A stretch of DNA of 64,000 nucleotides from NCBI RefSeq assembly GCF_900102695.1, contig NZ_FMVW01000002.1, positions 1 through 64,000 of the forward strand. Direction: 5' to 3'. The stretch comes from Afifella marina DSM 2698. GTDB taxonomy: Bacteria; Pseudomonadota; Alphaproteobacteria; Rhizobiales; Afifellaceae. Positions 63,012 to 64,000 of this stretch are shown in pieces. Positions within the stretch are counted from its first letter, which is position 1, and each line of letters opens with the position of its first letter. The notes beneath the pieces were generated by a model. The model was given only the letters and a program-made list of their open reading frames with translations, did no database searches and was not told where the DNA came from. Both the position numbers and the translations under genes were made by a program.

Positions 63012-64000
63012 TGTCGGTGCGGCGGGCGCGGCCTCCTCGCGCCTGCCTCTCTTGCGCTTTTTTGAGCGCCATTTCCTCCTCGTTCTCGTTGCCCTCTATC
63101 TTGCGGCCTTCGCTTTGTGGCCGCTTGGACAACTTTTCGCCGAGGCTCTGGCGCCAAACAAGGACGGCGTGCTTTTCGGAACGTTCCTCGATCAATGGGA
63201 AAGCCGCTCAGCGATCCGCGCCCTGAGCCATACGCTCGAGGCTTCGTTTCTCTCCACGCTCGTTTCCGTCTTCATCGGGGCCGTTGCCGCCGTGCTCCTC
63301 GTTCTCACCGATATGCGGTGGAAGAGCGCGATCGTCTTCATGCTGCTTTTGCCGCTCCTGATCCCGTCGCAGATCATGGCGCTCGCCTGGATCGAGCTCA
63401 CGGGTCCGACGAGCCCGATCCTCGCGCCGCTCGGGCTTGCGCCCGAGCCCGGCACGACCAACCCGCTTTATTCCAAATGGGGTATCGTCATCGTCATGGG
63501 GGTGGAGCATGCCGCTCTCGTCTTTTTGACGGTGCGCGCGGCGCTTTCTTCGTTGCCCATGGATATCGTCGAGGCGGCGCGGCTCGCCGGCGCCCGGCCT
63601 CTTCGCATCGTCATGCGCATCTTGATGCCACTCGCCTTTCCCTCCGTCCTGAGCGGAGCCGCGCTCGCTTTCGTCGCGTCGATCGGCAATTTCGGCGTGC
63701 CGGCGCTTCTCGGCATTCCGGGGCGCTACACGATGCTGACGACGCTCATCTATCAGCGCCTGCAAGGTTTCGGGCCGCAGGTGCTTGGTCAGGTCGCGGC
63801 GCTTGCCGTCATTCTGACGCTGATCGCCGCTGCCGGTCTTCTCCTGCGCAGCCTCGTCGCACGGCGGTTCGGGGCTGCCATCGAACGCTCCAGCGCGCCT
63901 CTCGTGCCGTTCCCGCTCGGCCGCGCGCGTTTGCCGGTCGAGGGTGTGTTTCTCGCCTTTCTGGCCGTCATTGCCATCCTGCCGCTCTTCGCCCTCGTCG
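62992..64000 (+). CDS. ABC transporter permease, FbpB/2-aminoethylphosphonate type (cut by window edge)
   Basis: The reading frame is open from before 63000 to the end of the window and encodes hydrophobic helices (LLVLVALYLAAFALWPLGQL, IVFMLLLPLLIPSQIMALAW) and the EAA loop MDIVEAARLAGARPLRIVMR. It is a permease of the two-module FbpB kind, about half present. No ATG or GTG precedes the first helix in frame; CTG at 62992, 7 bases after AAGGAG, or TTG at 63052 are candidates. The ATG at 63011 belongs to another frame that closes at 63226. Start is uncertain. Confidence 0.8.
   Translation, partial: MSSSAVDVGAAGAASSRLPLLRFFERHFLLVLVALYLAAFALWPLGQLFAEALAPNKDGVLFGTFLDQWESRSAIRALSHTLEASFLSTLVSVFIGAVAAVLLVLTDMRWKSAIVFMLLLPLLIPSQIMALAWIELTGPTSPILAPLGLAPEPGTTNPLYSKWGIVIVMGVEHAALVFLTVRAALSSLPMDIVEAARLAGARPLRIVMRILMPLAFPSVLSGAALAFVASIGNFGVPALLGIPGRYTMLTTLIYQRLQGFGPQVLGQVAALAVILTLIAAAGLLLRSLVARRFGAAIERSSAPLVPFPLGRARLPVEGVFLAFLAVIAILPLFALV

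Noticed and set aside
63008-63226. 72-codon frame starting at the ATG near 63011
   Set aside because: It overlaps the permease in a different frame and closes quickly; the permease frame continues to the window end with clear membrane helices.
1-64000. CRISPR arrays, tRNA or rRNA genes, prophage
   Set aside because: No regularly spaced repeats, no rRNA sequence, no recognisable tRNA cloverleaf and no phage structural genes were found on reading both strands.

Overview
The window is GC-rich, densely coded DNA from an alphaproteobacterium, most likely of the order Hyphomicrobiales (Rhizobiales) and with phototrophic ancestry. The evidence is an anaerobic bacteriochlorophyll cyclase gene (bchE) next to bchJ, a rhizobial-style phn operon, an Alternative Complex III plus caa3-type oxidase operon, and a palindrome-rich intergenic repeat of the kind scattered through rhizobial genomes. 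I cannot name a species. No rRNA, tRNA, CRISPR array or phage is visible.

Left part (1-12.9 kb): the 5' end of an IS630-family transposase at the edge, then a LigE-like glutathione S-transferase. A methylthioribose salvage locus follows (mtnK, mtnA and a divergent class II aldolase), which together look like the DHAP shunt. Between mtnK and mtnA lie a GNAT gene, a scar made of 3' remnants of a second mtnA and a second mtnK, and an SDR gene whose ribosome binding site sits in a hairpin. An oligopeptide ABC operon on the minus strand (oppA, oppB, oppC and a fused double ATPase) and a fumarylacetoacetase-family hydrolase complete this part.

Middle part (12.9-35.4 kb): UDP-glucuronate epimerase; bchE-bchJ behind a 393-base region holding a perfect FNR/FixK box and a TGT-N12-ACA PpsR/CrtJ-type box; a Pat-like CoA-ligase/acetyltransferase; a zinc alcohol dehydrogenase; an APH-kinase fusion; an aldo-keto reductase; and a sugar module. 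The sugar module is a divergon of LacI regulator plus D-lyxose isomerase facing a four-gene sugar ABC transporter, with an 18-base perfect palindrome between them. LysR, IclR, PHP phosphoesterase, galE and an unusual membrane-anchored SDR follow.

Respiratory block (35.7-47.5 kb): actABCDEF encode Alternative Complex III, a quinol:electron-acceptor oxidoreductase. They continue with almost no spacing into a small membrane protein, a Sco copper chaperone and an A2-type caa3 cytochrome oxidase (subunit II with fused cytochrome c, then I, III and IV). This is one transcription unit for quinol oxidation followed by oxygen reduction.

Right part (47.6-64 kb): a secreted GDPD-like phosphodiesterase and a methyltransferase precede a complete carbon-phosphorus lyase system. 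PhnF is divergent from phnGHI-[repeat]-JKL-hexapeptide acyltransferase, phnCDE, a 2H-phosphoesterase-like DUF1045 gene and phnMN. The cluster ends with a second, iron/2-aminoethylphosphonate-type transporter (binding protein and a permease cut by the window edge). No phnP is seen, which makes the 2H protein interesting.
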